Position numbers and translations under genes: made by a program. Below the pieces are notes generated by a model. That model did not search any database, was not told where the DNA came from, and worked only from the letters and a program-made list of their open reading frames with translations. A stretch of DNA of 64,000 bases from Chryseosolibacter sp964438975 (lineage in GTDB: Bacteria; Bacteroidota; Bacteroidia; Cytophagales; Cyclobacteriaceae), in assembly GCA_964438975.1 (NCBI GenBank), contig CAYTMU010000009.1, positions 1 through 64,000 on the forward strand, read 5' to 3'. This document shows, piece by piece, positions 16,622 through 25,277 of the stretch (position 1 is its first letter; every line of letters starts with the position of its first letter).

Positions 16622-19036
16622 TTAGAAGATACATTTCACAGACAAAAGGACGTTACGCCCGAGATCATCGGCAAAGTAGCGGAAGCGGTTCGTGTACTCC
16701 CGATAACTGCGATTCAATGCATTATCAATTGAAAGCCTTACATCATATTGCGTACGCTCTCCTTTTATGGAGAATCCCATTGCGCCAGCCAATAGAAAGT
16801 ATCCATCCGGCGCCTCCGTAAAATCAAAGATCGAGGCGTCGCTCTCGAACAAATCGATCCCGGCTTCCCTGGCCTCATACAATTCCTGTACCGTAACTAC
16901 GCGTGGGGCCAACCGCTGGCGCGCAAAGTACTGACCACCGGCGTGGATATACGCATTCCCGAGCACGCCGAGATCTCCGAAATGATATCGGAAATCCAAT
17001 GCATACCGGCTCGTCGGGACAAAAAGAAAGAAGTTGTCGTTGACGACATCTCTCGCGCTCAGAAGCGATGCCTTAGCTCCGGTTTCCAGGTGCGAACCGA
17101 TTCGCGCGGTTGCGCTGAGATCGACGCCGACAAATAGTGCGTCTGCCCGGTTGTAGCGAAAGTAAGGATAGACCCCACTGACGTTTCGGGTGATCCCTTC
17201 CGGACGCAAGTAGATGTAATTGAAAATATAGTTCACAAACGGACTGATCTCCCAGTGAACGTTTTCCTTCGTGAACTCAATGCCCGCGACGGTTTTAAGA
17301 GACTGTTCAGGTCGAAGGCTCATCTCGCCGGCCTCCATCACCTCATTGGTCGACCTGTTCAACATGAGTCCGTATTCGATCGCTGCTGCGCTCTGATGCG
17401 TGCCAATGCTATAAAGCTCCGACACATGCGGCGGTCTCCACGCCGTGCTGATGCTGAGCTTGACGGCAGCGGGATCCGATATCGCGTGCATGACACCAAG
17501 TGTCGCGCTGATGTTCCCAAAATCTATTGCCGCGGAATAGGGCGAATTCGAGAAATCAAACCCCTTGATGGAGTAGTCTCGATAATCAAATCTTGCACCG
17601 GCGTCGAGCGTCCATCGATCGAGAAAAAATTTCGACGTAGCAAAAAGACCGCCGGAGAAGTTCTGAAAGTTCGGGATGAACGGAATACGTTGGGTGCCAG
17701 CGATGTTGCGGTTCGATTGAAATAATGTACTGATGCCTATCGCAAACGTCCGGACTTCGGAATGATGGGTCTCCCACTCTGCGTCGACACTATGTGTGTA
17801 CAGTTCGAGATCGATCGACGGGCGAGACGACAGATCGCCGATACGGAGATCGTACTCTTCGCGATCATTGCGCTGGAAGCCGTACTGAAAACGCCATTCG
17901 CCCGACTGTCCGTTGATATGGCCATTAACTTTGAGAAGGTTGTGGCTGACGTTCTGACGCGGCGCCCGGATGTCGTACGAGAAATCACTGGTGTATAATG
18001 GTACCTCACGCTCCATCGCATGAACAAGATCTTCCATGTTTCCGATGACCGTGCCTCTGAGGATTCCGTTCGTCGTCATAAATCGGCTGAAGAAAAGATC
18101 AAGCCCCAGGCGTTTCGAGTGGTAACCCGCCGCAGCGGAGAATGCGAGTTCACGAACACCTGTGTTAGTCAGCGTATAGTCGGCAGCGGAGAAATCGCCC
18201 CCGCGCTTTGCCGTGCCCTGAATTCTCCATCCCCACCCCTTACCGTTTTCAATGCCACCTTCGAGCATTCCGGAGATCGCCCCCGACCGTCCATTGCTCT
18301 GGAGCACGGACGCAACGGACCCACCAAGCGCATTGGACTCAGGCAGCGGGGCGGGATTGACCACGACAACACCTCCAAGCGCGTCGGTGCCGTACTTGAT
18401 CGCAGACGCATCCTTAATGACAACCATGTTCGAGGCAACGAACGGATCAATTTCAGGCGCGTGTTCCGCACCCCATTGCTGACCCTCATGGCGAAGGCCG
18501 TTGTTGAGGATAAGAAGGCGCTGGCTATGCAGTCCATGGATCACTGGCTTAAACACACCCGGCCCGGACTGCAACGTGGTCACCCCCGGGATTTCACGCA
18601 GGGTTTCACCCAACGTCCTTCCCGCGTACTCGCCGAGCTTCCTCTCGTCGATCTCCGAAAAATTCGTTGCGTGTTCAGTGTGCGCCGCATCATGATGATG
18701 GATAATCACTTCCTTCAATTCTCTGACCTCCTCCTCAAGTACAAAATCCCTTCGTACATCGCCGTCCAGTTTTATTACGACAGACGTTGCCTGGTATCCG
18801 ATATATTGAACGGTTATCGTATAAGTACCCGGGCAAAGTCCATCAAAAGCGTACCCACCGTCAGGCCCAATTGTCTGTCCACGGTCTCCCGGCATCACGA
18901 GAATCGCAGCTCCAAAGAGCAGCGCTCCATCGGCGTCGAGTATCTGACCACGCAGTGAAGTCGTGCAGGGTATTTGCGCATATCCAACCATACCCAAATG
19001 TAAGGTCAGCAACGCCAGCATTGCTTTGTAAAACAT
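16622..19036 (-). CDS. TonB-dependent receptor with His-rich segment, probable metal uptake
   Basis: An 804-residue outer-membrane TonB-dependent receptor. It starts with a signal peptide (MFYKAMLALLTLHLGMVGYAQ), then a carboxypeptidase-regulatory-like domain (LRGQILDADGALLFGAAILV to about residue 100). A histidine-rich stretch follows (His113-115, His119, His122) just before the plug (GRTLGETLREIPGVTTLQSGPGVFKPVIHGLHSQRLLILNNG is the plug region). The barrel ends NVLLSVKCIF. The plug type (GxxKPVIHGL, GAEHAPEID) resembles ZnuD-like and related metal receptors rather than SusC. I chose the ATG at 19036; a longer frame to 19129 would run back into the preceding gene. It is flanked by a small His/Cys-rich protein and a lipoprotein. 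Zinc or copper is the likeliest cargo, but the metal is not proven by sequence. Confidence 0.8.
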   Translation of the reverse strand: MFYKAMLALLTLHLGMVGYAQIPCTTSLRGQILDADGALLFGAAILVMPGDRGQTIGPDGGYAFDGLCPGTYTITVQYIGYQATSVVIKLDGDVRRDFVLEEEVRELKEVIIHHHDAAHTEHATNFSEIDERKLGEYAGRTLGETLREIPGVTTLQSGPGVFKPVIHGLHSQRLLILNNGLRHEGQQWGAEHAPEIDPFVASNMVVIKDASAIKYGTDALGGVVVVNPAPLPESNALGGSVASVLQSNGRSGAISGMLEGGIENGKGWGWRIQGTAKRGGDFSAADYTLTNTGVRELAFSAAAGYHSKRLGLDLFFSRFMTTNGILRGTVIGNMEDLVHAMEREVPLYTSDFSYDIRAPRQNVSHNLLKVNGHINGQSGEWRFQYGFQRNDREEYDLRIGDLSSRPSIDLELYTHSVDAEWETHHSEVRTFAIGISTLFQSNRNIAGTQRIPFIPNFQNFSGGLFATSKFFLDRWTLDAGARFDYRDYSIKGFDFSNSPYSAAIDFGNISATLGVMHAISDPAAVKLSISTAWRPPHVSELYSIGTHQSAAAIEYGLMLNRSTNEVMEAGEMSLRPEQSLKTVAGIEFTKENVHWEISPFVNYIFNYIYLRPEGITRNVSGVYPYFRYNRADALFVGVDLSATARIGSHLETGAKASLLSARDVVNDNFFLFVPTSRYALDFRYHFGDLGVLGNAYIHAGGQYFARQRLAPRVVTVQELYEAREAGIDLFESDASIFDFTEAPDGYFLLAGAMGFSIKGERTQYDVRLSIDNALNRSYREYTNRFRYFADDLGRNVLLSVKCIF

Positions 19037-19086
19037 TATGAAATGACGATTAACACTGAAGAAAAAAGACTGCTGAAGCAGCTTTG

Positions 19087-19497
19087 TTACGACAGCAAAG
19101 GCGGCGCGCGCGACGAGGAAATTACACAAACCGAACCTTCAAAGTTGGTCTGATAGAAGGTGAAATGGGGTTGGGAAAACTTTACATATTGAAAACAGAT
19201 CGTTCCGAGCAAGCCACCTCCCCAGTGACAAGCCAGATCACACATCTGACATTGATCAGAGACAAGCAAGTGCGCACCATGTCCACATCCTTGCTCAATG
19301 TCACCATGAACGATGAGTCGATGGCATGGGTCTTCTTCCTTTTCTGGCGTATGTGGTTCAGCAGCGCGATGGTCGTGCGAGAAGGAGTGAAAAACCTGTG
19401 GCTGAGACGTTCCCGCTACGTACGCAATGAACAGCAGAAATGAAAGCACCTGGAGGATGCCTCGATTGCGTCTTCGAAAAATCGTCGGAACAGACAT
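19087..19497 (-). CDS. Small His/Cys-rich membrane protein, first gene of metal locus
   Basis: A 136-residue protein with a single N-terminal hydrophobic segment (about residues 14-30). A region rich in metal-ligand residues follows: FHSFSHDHR (37-43), CHRLIVHGD, CGHGAH (71-76) and DQCQMCDLACH (81-91). I cannot assign a named family, though small His-rich proteins of this shape are seen beside metal TonB receptors in Bacteroidota. The gene lies 50 bp upstream of the receptor start and just downstream of a palindrome at 19533-19549. It may capture or sense a divalent metal in the periplasm. Confidence 0.72.
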   Translation of the reverse strand: MSVPTIFRRRNRGILQVLSFLLFIAYVAGTSQPQVFHSFSHDHRAAEPHTPEKEEDPCHRLIVHGDIEQGCGHGAHLLVSDQCQMCDLACHWGGGLLGTICFQYVKFSQPHFTFYQTNFEGSVCVISSSRAPPLLS

Positions 19498-19532
19498 ATC
19501 GTTGGCGGCAAGATAGAACGAAGTTTACTTAT

Positions 19533-19549
19533 ATGCAACAGCATTGCAT
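19533..19549. promoter_or_regulatory. Perfect palindrome, candidate metalloregulator operator
   Basis: ATGCAA-CAGCA-TTGCAT is a perfect 6-5-6 inverted repeat. It lies 36 bp upstream of the His/Cys-rich gene start and 44 bp upstream of the HelD-like gene on the other strand. Its size fits a dimeric Fur/Zur-type or other repressor. I cannot compare it with a motif collection, so the identity of the regulator is open. Confidence 0.5.
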
Positions 19550-19592
19550 TTACCAGGCCCGGCACATTTCTTTGTAACTTGCAGTCCTAACG

Positions 19593-21674
19593 ATGATCCA
19601 TTCAACAGAGGCGGACGAGCGGGAGTATCTCGAAGAAATCAAGGAAAAGCTGGCGTTGGCGCTGAAGGACGTAGAAAACAGCGTGCGAGGTTTCTCCGAC
19701 GAACTTCGACAAACCAAGGCGTACATTCACGAGCATCAATCCGGGATGGACGAAGCCGACATGGTAGCCGCCGAACAATCGGTCAACCGCATGGCGTTCA
19801 CCGGTGAATCAGCAGTCGCTTCCCGGCGAAAGCTTTTGAAGTTGCAACAGTCGCCTTATTTTGCCCGAATTGACTTCACAACTATCGGCACTGCCCCTGT
19901 AGCCATTTATATTGGCATCCACACATTCGCGGACTTCTCCAGAACGAATCTTATATTCGACTGGCGTGCCCCGGTATCTTCGATGTTCTATGATTTCGAA
20001 CTCGGGCCCGCTTCATATGAAACACCATCCGGTCATATCTCCGGCGAAATTGTACTGAAACGCCAGTACCGCATACGTGATGGCCAGATGGAATTCATGA
20101 TCGAGAACGATGTCAGCATCCTCGACGAAGTACTGCAGAAAGAGCTGAGCAAAAGCGCAGACGACCGGATGAAAACGATCGTCGCCACTATTCAACGCGA
20201 CCAGAACGCCATCATCCGGAATGAGTCCGCACCGGTGATGATCATCCAGGGGGTCGCCGGCTCAGGAAAGACCTCTATCGCCCTGCACCGCATCGCCTTC
20301 CTGCTATACCGATTCCGTGAATCAATTGCGGCCAAAGACATTCTGATCCTGTCGCCGAACAAGGTATTCGCCGACTACATCTCCAATGTTCTCCCGGAAC
20401 TCGGCGAGGAGCAGATCCCCGAGATGGGCATGGATGAACTCGCCGAAGACTTGCTCGAAAGTAAGTTTGCATTCCAGACATTCTTTCAACAAGTAGCAAC
20501 CCTCGTCGATCAACACGATCCCGCATATGCGGAACGCGTTCGCTATAAATCCGACTTTGCTTTCCTCCGCCAACTCAACCGCTATCTGATTTTCGTCGAA
20601 AACAACTTCTTCGAGGCACAAGACCTGCGCGTAGGCCGTACTGTCGTTCCCTCTCCTTTCGTTCATGACAGGTTCAAAGCCTACCATCGCGTGCCTTTGC
20701 TGAAACGGGTTCCAATGGTGGTGAAGGATATCCAGCACTTCGTTCGGGAGCAACGGGAACGAAAGCTCACCGGCGCGGAAAAGTCTGCGATATGGCAGGC
20801 TGTACCGCGTATGATCAGGTCCAACAACGTTCTTGATCTTTACAAGAACTTTTATGCGTGGCTGGGGAGACCCGACTTATTCCGCATGGTACCTGGGAAC
20901 AGGCTTGAATACGCGGATGTTTTTCCGCTCATCTATTGCAAGATCAGAACCGAGGGCATTCCTTCGTACGATCATGTAAAGCATCTGCTTGTTGATGAGA
21001 TGCAGGATTACGCGCCCGTACAATACTCCGTCCTCTCACGGCTCTTTCGATGTAAAAAGACCATTCTCGGCGATGTTACACAAATGGTAAACCCGTATAG
21101 TGGAACGTCTTCCGACGAAATTCACCAGGTCTTTCCGCAAGCGGATGTGATCAAACTGTTCCGAAGTTATCGCTCGACCTGGGAAATCACGACATTCGCA
21201 CAGCGCATCCTTCCGAACCCTGAGTTGATCGCAATGGAACGCCACGGGCTGCCACCGGAGATAAGATCCTTTGCTACCCCCCGGGAAGTGTCGCAGGAAC
21301 TCGGGCGACTGATCGGGAAGTTCCAAGACTCATCATACCACTCAATGGCGATCATCACCCGAACAGCGCAACAGGCGAAATCGGTATTTGAACAGTTTCC
21401 CGAACAGGGTGTGCATCTCCTGACGACCGACAGCACGTCATTCAGAAACGGGATCGTCATCACGACCGCGCATCTCGCAAAAGGCCTTGAATTCGATGTT
21501 GTCGTTGTCCCCTTCGCGTCAGCGCACGACTATCAGAATGAGATCGACAGGCGAATCCTGTATATCGCCTGTACCCGCGCAATGCACGAATTGACGCTCA
21601 TCTGCCATGGAAAACCTACAACATTGATCTCAGGAGATTCCGCTACGTTCGGGGAAGGACGAGAGGAGAGCTAG
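19593..21674 (+). CDS. HelD-like UvrD/Rep-family ATPase (RNA polymerase-associated type)
   Basis: A 693-residue superfamily 1 helicase-like ATPase of the HelD/HelR type. An N-terminal helical segment (about 5-60) would form the coiled coil that HelD proteins put into the RNA polymerase secondary channel. An IDFTTIG...IYIGIHTF...DWRAPVSSMFYD block follows. The Walker A is GVAGSGKTS (about 219-227), and ILSPNKVFADYISNVLPELG is typical of HelD. Later motifs are DEMQDYAPVQYSVL (Walker B), GDVTQMVNP, TAHLAKGLEFDVVVVPF and LYIACTRAMHELTL. By homology it is more likely to recycle stalled or hibernating RNA polymerase than to act as a repair helicase. Its stop is 2 bp from the convergent GH16 gene end. 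Confidence 0.85.
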   Translation: MIHSTEADEREYLEEIKEKLALALKDVENSVRGFSDELRQTKAYIHEHQSGMDEADMVAAEQSVNRMAFTGESAVASRRKLLKLQQSPYFARIDFTTIGTAPVAIYIGIHTFADFSRTNLIFDWRAPVSSMFYDFELGPASYETPSGHISGEIVLKRQYRIRDGQMEFMIENDVSILDEVLQKELSKSADDRMKTIVATIQRDQNAIIRNESAPVMIIQGVAGSGKTSIALHRIAFLLYRFRESIAAKDILILSPNKVFADYISNVLPELGEEQIPEMGMDELAEDLLESKFAFQTFFQQVATLVDQHDPAYAERVRYKSDFAFLRQLNRYLIFVENNFFEAQDLRVGRTVVPSPFVHDRFKAYHRVPLLKRVPMVVKDIQHFVREQRERKLTGAEKSAIWQAVPRMIRSNNVLDLYKNFYAWLGRPDLFRMVPGNRLEYADVFPLIYCKIRTEGIPSYDHVKHLLVDEMQDYAPVQYSVLSRLFRCKKTILGDVTQMVNPYSGTSSDEIHQVFPQADVIKLFRSYRSTWEITTFAQRILPNPELIAMERHGLPPEIRSFATPREVSQELGRLIGKFQDSSYHSMAIITRTAQQAKSVFEQFPEQGVHLLTTDSTSFRNGIVITTAHLAKGLEFDVVVVPFASAHDYQNEIDRRILYIACTRAMHELTLICHGKPTTLISGDSATFGEGREES

Positions 21675-21676
21675 CC

Positions 21677-23758
21677 TTACAGCAACAAAAGCTTGCGTAC
21701 GGTGTGCGGCATACCCGACACGGCAATCAGGTACACTCCGGGGGGAAACTGACTCAAATCGATGCGGACAGGATTTGTTCGGGAACTGACAACAATTTGT
21801 TCGCGACCACTCAGGTCAAGCACACGAACCACGTCGTCGTGACTTTTCACCTCGACGTACACCACTCCGTGGTGAACGGGATTTGGGTAGACCTGGACAC
21901 CGCGGGCGCCTTCCCCAATGGATGTGATCGTTTGTCCAACGCGAAAGATGTTGGAAAAGTCAGTTTCGCCGTCACCGTCCACTGCCGCAATCCTGAAGAA
22001 GTATTCGTCCAGTTCCTCATCCGGAATAACGATCGTAGTGGATGTAGTATTTGCACTGATCTCCAATACTCTCTCATAAGGTCCCTCAATCTCAGTAGCC
22101 TGATAGAGATGGAAGCCAGACTCCCCGTTGGAATTGTCACGCCAATTAAGCGAGACGGATTCTCCTTCCCTTTTGCCAGACAGATGCGACGGTCGGTTCA
22201 TCGCAACCGGGTGGTCGCGGGTAGCGACAAAGATGTTGTCGATCCAAAGCGAGTCCGATCCGGCCGATCCAAAAACACCAAAATCAACGTAGACGTTGAT
22301 TTTCGTTATCCTGGATGCGTTCACATTTCCCGACTCGTTCAACCACTGATTTGTTCCATCGAAATCGAATCGATAGTCATAGTACACACCGTCGTCTATC
22401 AATGGGTTGAGGTTAAACACTGGAGACTTATTCGTGGCGCGACCTGACTCGTCGACCAGGTCAAGACGCATTCGAAGCGTTCGGCTGCGGTTGAAGGACT
22501 TCGCTCTCAACAGGACCACGGGATGATCCGAAAGATCGAGCGCGCGTACGAGTGTACCCGCGACGGATGGAGTTGAAGACGGCGTGGTCACACGATAGTC
22601 TATCCTGACAGCATCCGGTTCTTCCGAAATGTCATATTCATTCACGGGGTCAACATCCGCCCATTGAATGCCAAACTCTGATGAACGCAAGGGAAAGATC
22701 GAGCCCTGCGGTTTGACAACGTGCGTGACTGCCAAGCGCTCTTCCAAAGTTTCACCATCCAATTTGACGATCACCTTTACATCGCCTTCCGTTTCTCCCC
22801 ATTGAACACTGACTTCGGGCGTGCCCTGACCTGCCGTAATAGTGGCTCCCGCCGGAACTGACCATTCGTACGTTGCCTGATCCAGGTGATTCGTGCGAAA
22901 CTGAATTCCACCCTGGTTCTTTTGTACGACCGAAGGACCCTGCAGTTTCAACCCCGTGAAGGCCTGGTACACCCTTACATAGTCCACCTCCATCTTCGCC
23001 TGAGTCAGCACCGGATCGATGCCGTTCCTCAGTCCCCCTGTCTCATACTGAGGATCGCTTCCCAAACCTCCTCCCATTGCAATATTCATAATGATGAAGA
23101 AGGGAGCATTGAACGGCCATGTCGCCGCATTTTTCACAGTGGGATTGTACGTGTAATGAGGTGTTCCATCTACCAGGAACACAAGCTTGTCCGGTGTCCA
23201 CTGAAGTTCGTAGATATGAAACTCCGAATGAATGTTACTGATCTGAGTTGTTCCCTTGTTTTGCGTATCCCCATGACTGGAAGTGGTATGCAGTGCCGAT
23301 AATACCTGTCCCGGCCACTTTCCGACGTGCTCCATCACATCGATCTCCCCACTCGCAGGCCAGCCGATTGTTGTAGCGTTTTCACCCAGCATCCAGAGGG
23401 CGGGCCATGTTCCGGATCCGGGGGGCAACTTCGCCCGCCAGAGAAACCGACCGTACGTAAAACTCCGCTTCCCCTGGGACTTCAGCCGCGCCGACGTCCA
23501 TTGATTCGACTGGTCTTTCAAGGCGTGGATTATCAATCGGCCGCCCTCGACCCGTATGTTTTGACTATTGTTCGTGTAATACTGCACCTCTCGATTACCC
23601 CAGCCGTTGTCGCCATGTCCGATATCGTATCCCCAGTTCCCGGGGTTGGGTGCGCCATCAGTATCGAATTCATCGGACCACACGAGCTCCACATAATTCT
23701 CCTGCGCGAACGTAAGGTGACCCGAAAGAAGCGCGATTGCCAAAAAAAATCTCGTCAT
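21677..23758 (-). CDS. Secreted GH16 beta-glucanase (laminarinase-like) with FN3 and T9SS domain
   Basis: A 693-residue secreted glycoside hydrolase. Signal peptide MTRFFLAIALLSGHLTFAQ is followed by a GH16 domain (to about residue 270). Its catalytic motif GEIDVMEH (137-144) has Glu138 as nucleophile and Glu143 as acid/base. Then come an Ig/PKD-like segment (YEWSVPAGATITAGQG), a CBM-like beta-sandwich (about 370-510), a fibronectin type III-like domain (LNWRDNSNGESGFHLYQA) and a C-terminal T9SS sorting domain (VYPNPV...GVYLIAV...KLLLL). The enzyme should be exported by the type IX system and cut beta-1,3- or mixed-linkage glucan outside the cell. The start is the ATG at 23758; an upstream TTG frame runs through a hairpin. 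It is the last gene of the laminarin-type PUL. Confidence 0.9.
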   Translation of the reverse strand: MTRFFLAIALLSGHLTFAQENYVELVWSDEFDTDGAPNPGNWGYDIGHGDNGWGNREVQYYTNNSQNIRVEGGRLIIHALKDQSNQWTSARLKSQGKRSFTYGRFLWRAKLPPGSGTWPALWMLGENATTIGWPASGEIDVMEHVGKWPGQVLSALHTTSSHGDTQNKGTTQISNIHSEFHIYELQWTPDKLVFLVDGTPHYTYNPTVKNAATWPFNAPFFIIMNIAMGGGLGSDPQYETGGLRNGIDPVLTQAKMEVDYVRVYQAFTGLKLQGPSVVQKNQGGIQFRTNHLDQATYEWSVPAGATITAGQGTPEVSVQWGETEGDVKVIVKLDGETLEERLAVTHVVKPQGSIFPLRSSEFGIQWADVDPVNEYDISEEPDAVRIDYRVTTPSSTPSVAGTLVRALDLSDHPVVLLRAKSFNRSRTLRMRLDLVDESGRATNKSPVFNLNPLIDDGVYYDYRFDFDGTNQWLNESGNVNASRITKINVYVDFGVFGSAGSDSLWIDNIFVATRDHPVAMNRPSHLSGKREGESVSLNWRDNSNGESGFHLYQATEIEGPYERVLEISANTTSTTIVIPDEELDEYFFRIAAVDGDGETDFSNIFRVGQTITSIGEGARGVQVYPNPVHHGVVYVEVKSHDDVVRVLDLSGREQIVVSSRTNPVRIDLSQFPPGVYLIAVSGMPHTVRKLLLL

Positions 23759-23773
23759 CAAACAATTAGTTAA

Positions 23774-23795
23774 GGAAGGGGCATTTACCCCTTCC
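23774..23795 (-). promoter_or_regulatory. Intercistronic hairpin before the GH16 gene
   Basis: A perfect 8-bp inverted repeat GGAAGGGG / CCCCTTCC encloses a 6-nt loop in the 69-bp gap between the PKD lipoprotein and GH16 genes, 16 bp upstream of the GH16 ATG. In the minus-strand transcript it is followed by a mixed T-rich stretch (TTAACTAATTGTTTG), not a clean U tract. It could be a partial terminator, an mRNA-stability element or a processing site. Confidence 0.55.
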
Positions 23796-23827
23796 AACCT
23801 TTACCAATATACTATCAAAAATTCACG

Positions 23828-25273
23828 CTAAGGCAGTAATTCAAAGTCGTCGATGAAGAAGATACCACCTGTGTGAATTGCCTCGCCGCCAATTTGTATC
23901 ACGATCTGATCGTAATCTTCAACGGCTGCCGCGGAAGCGAAATCGAATGTCAATTCCACCCACTCGTTCAATTGTGTCACCGGCAGGATCAGTTCCGTTT
24001 GAGTCGTCCACGCGTTTCCTCCCAATTCTCGATTCTGCAGTTTGACAGCCACTTGTTTTTGCAGGGTCTTGTACGACTGCCAATCTTCACCAGCTTCGGT
24101 GGTAAAATCGTTGTAAGCCGGAATAAAGACCTTCAACTTGATAACATGGCGGTCGCGCAGATCCAATTTGTAATCCGTGCGTACCTGAATGTTCGCAAAC
24201 GCAGCACCGGCTCCATCTCCCTTCACGTACTTGCCAACCTTTGCCGACGTGTTTATTCCGACCGGCGCGGGGTTATCATATCCTTCTGTGAGTGTTCCGC
24301 CACCATCATCGTGAAACACGACACTACTATTCCCGTCAAAGTCTTCGAACATATCTTCGATTTTGTAGTCCGGGGGATCGACCGGACGCGTATAGCCCTT
24401 CCGTATCAGTTTGTGATACCAGGCATTGGCGGGATTGTTCCCCTGAATGAAACGCAGATGCATTTCATCATCATTTAGAAAAGTCACCTCGTATGTGCTG
24501 GTTCCGACGTAGTAACCCAGGAAGCCTTGATTGCCGATCGTCAGCGTCCATTTGTCAGGTGACGTTTCAGTCAGGGACCAGTTGCCCCCGGCCGGAGCGT
24601 CGTACGGCGCTAACCAATCGCTTCCGCCGGCTTCCTGAATCGCGCCGGGAAACACACTCGGACCGAAGTCCGCGTTGGAATAGACATTACCATTCGTAAC
24701 ATGTGTATACGCAAATCCAGCAAGTTTGAATGTGAATTCATCGTCATAGATACCCTTCCCTTCCTTGTCTCCGGGAGGCGCCGACCACCACGCTGGATCT
24801 GTTCCATCCGACGGACCGATCCCCATGTGACCCGGGGTATCTTTGTCGATGATCCATGTTTTGCCTTCGAGTGCATCGGGTCCGCCCGTCAGAAAATTGT
24901 AGGCAGGTATATCAAGCATCAACGGGTTCGTCTCTGCGATCGTGAGGACCTTTTCGGACGCCACTGTTCCTCCGCGGGTCATGATCATCAGCTTCACGGT
25001 ATAATCGCCTTTCACTGGATACGATGCCTGTGCTTCGTTTCCGCGTGCAGTCATACCATTACCGAAGTCCCACACGCCGAGAAACCCGGGCGAAGTATTC
25101 GTGAAATGAATGATATTTGGATTTGACTCATCAGGAGTCATCGTGAACGTCACATCACTGCTCGACGGCGCGGGGCCGAGGTCAGCATCCGACTCATCAG
25201 GGCTGCAGGCTGCTAGCATGACGGCAGGCACGCAGGCCAGCATCAAATATTTCAGAGTGAATACGGTCTTCAT
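23828..25273 (-). CDS. PKD-domain surface glycan-binding lipoprotein
   Basis: A 481-residue lipoprotein (lipobox LAAC, Cys23, then SPDESDAD). A PKD-like domain spans about 38-110 (FTNTSPGFLGVWDFGNGMTA...YPVKGDYTVKLMI). A middle region follows (GKTWIIDKDTPGHMGIGPSDG, AWWSAPPGDKEGKG), and then a C-terminal carbohydrate-binding-like beta-sandwich from about residue 330 (FEDFDGNSSVVFHDDGG to IFFIDDFELLP). This layout is that of the surface glycan-binding protein found after susD in Bacteroidota laminarin PULs. It lies 4 bp after the susD stop. It is expected to hold beta-glucan at the cell surface and has no catalytic motif. Confidence 0.82.
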   Translation of the reverse strand: MKTVFTLKYLMLACVPAVMLAACSPDESDADLGPAPSSSDVTFTMTPDESNPNIIHFTNTSPGFLGVWDFGNGMTARGNEAQASYPVKGDYTVKLMIMTRGGTVASEKVLTIAETNPLMLDIPAYNFLTGGPDALEGKTWIIDKDTPGHMGIGPSDGTDPAWWSAPPGDKEGKGIYDDEFTFKLAGFAYTHVTNGNVYSNADFGPSVFPGAIQEAGGSDWLAPYDAPAGGNWSLTETSPDKWTLTIGNQGFLGYYVGTSTYEVTFLNDDEMHLRFIQGNNPANAWYHKLIRKGYTRPVDPPDYKIEDMFEDFDGNSSVVFHDDGGGTLTEGYDNPAPVGINTSAKVGKYVKGDGAGAAFANIQVRTDYKLDLRDRHVIKLKVFIPAYNDFTTEAGEDWQSYKTLQKQVAVKLQNRELGGNAWTTQTELILPVTQLNEWVELTFDFASAAAVEDYDQIVIQIGGEAIHTGGIFFIDDFELLP

Positions 25274-25277
25274 TGGC

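Noticed and set aside
18020..18958. 312-codon plus-strand open frame
   Set aside because: It is antisense to the TonB receptor, which has a continuous signal, plug and barrel.
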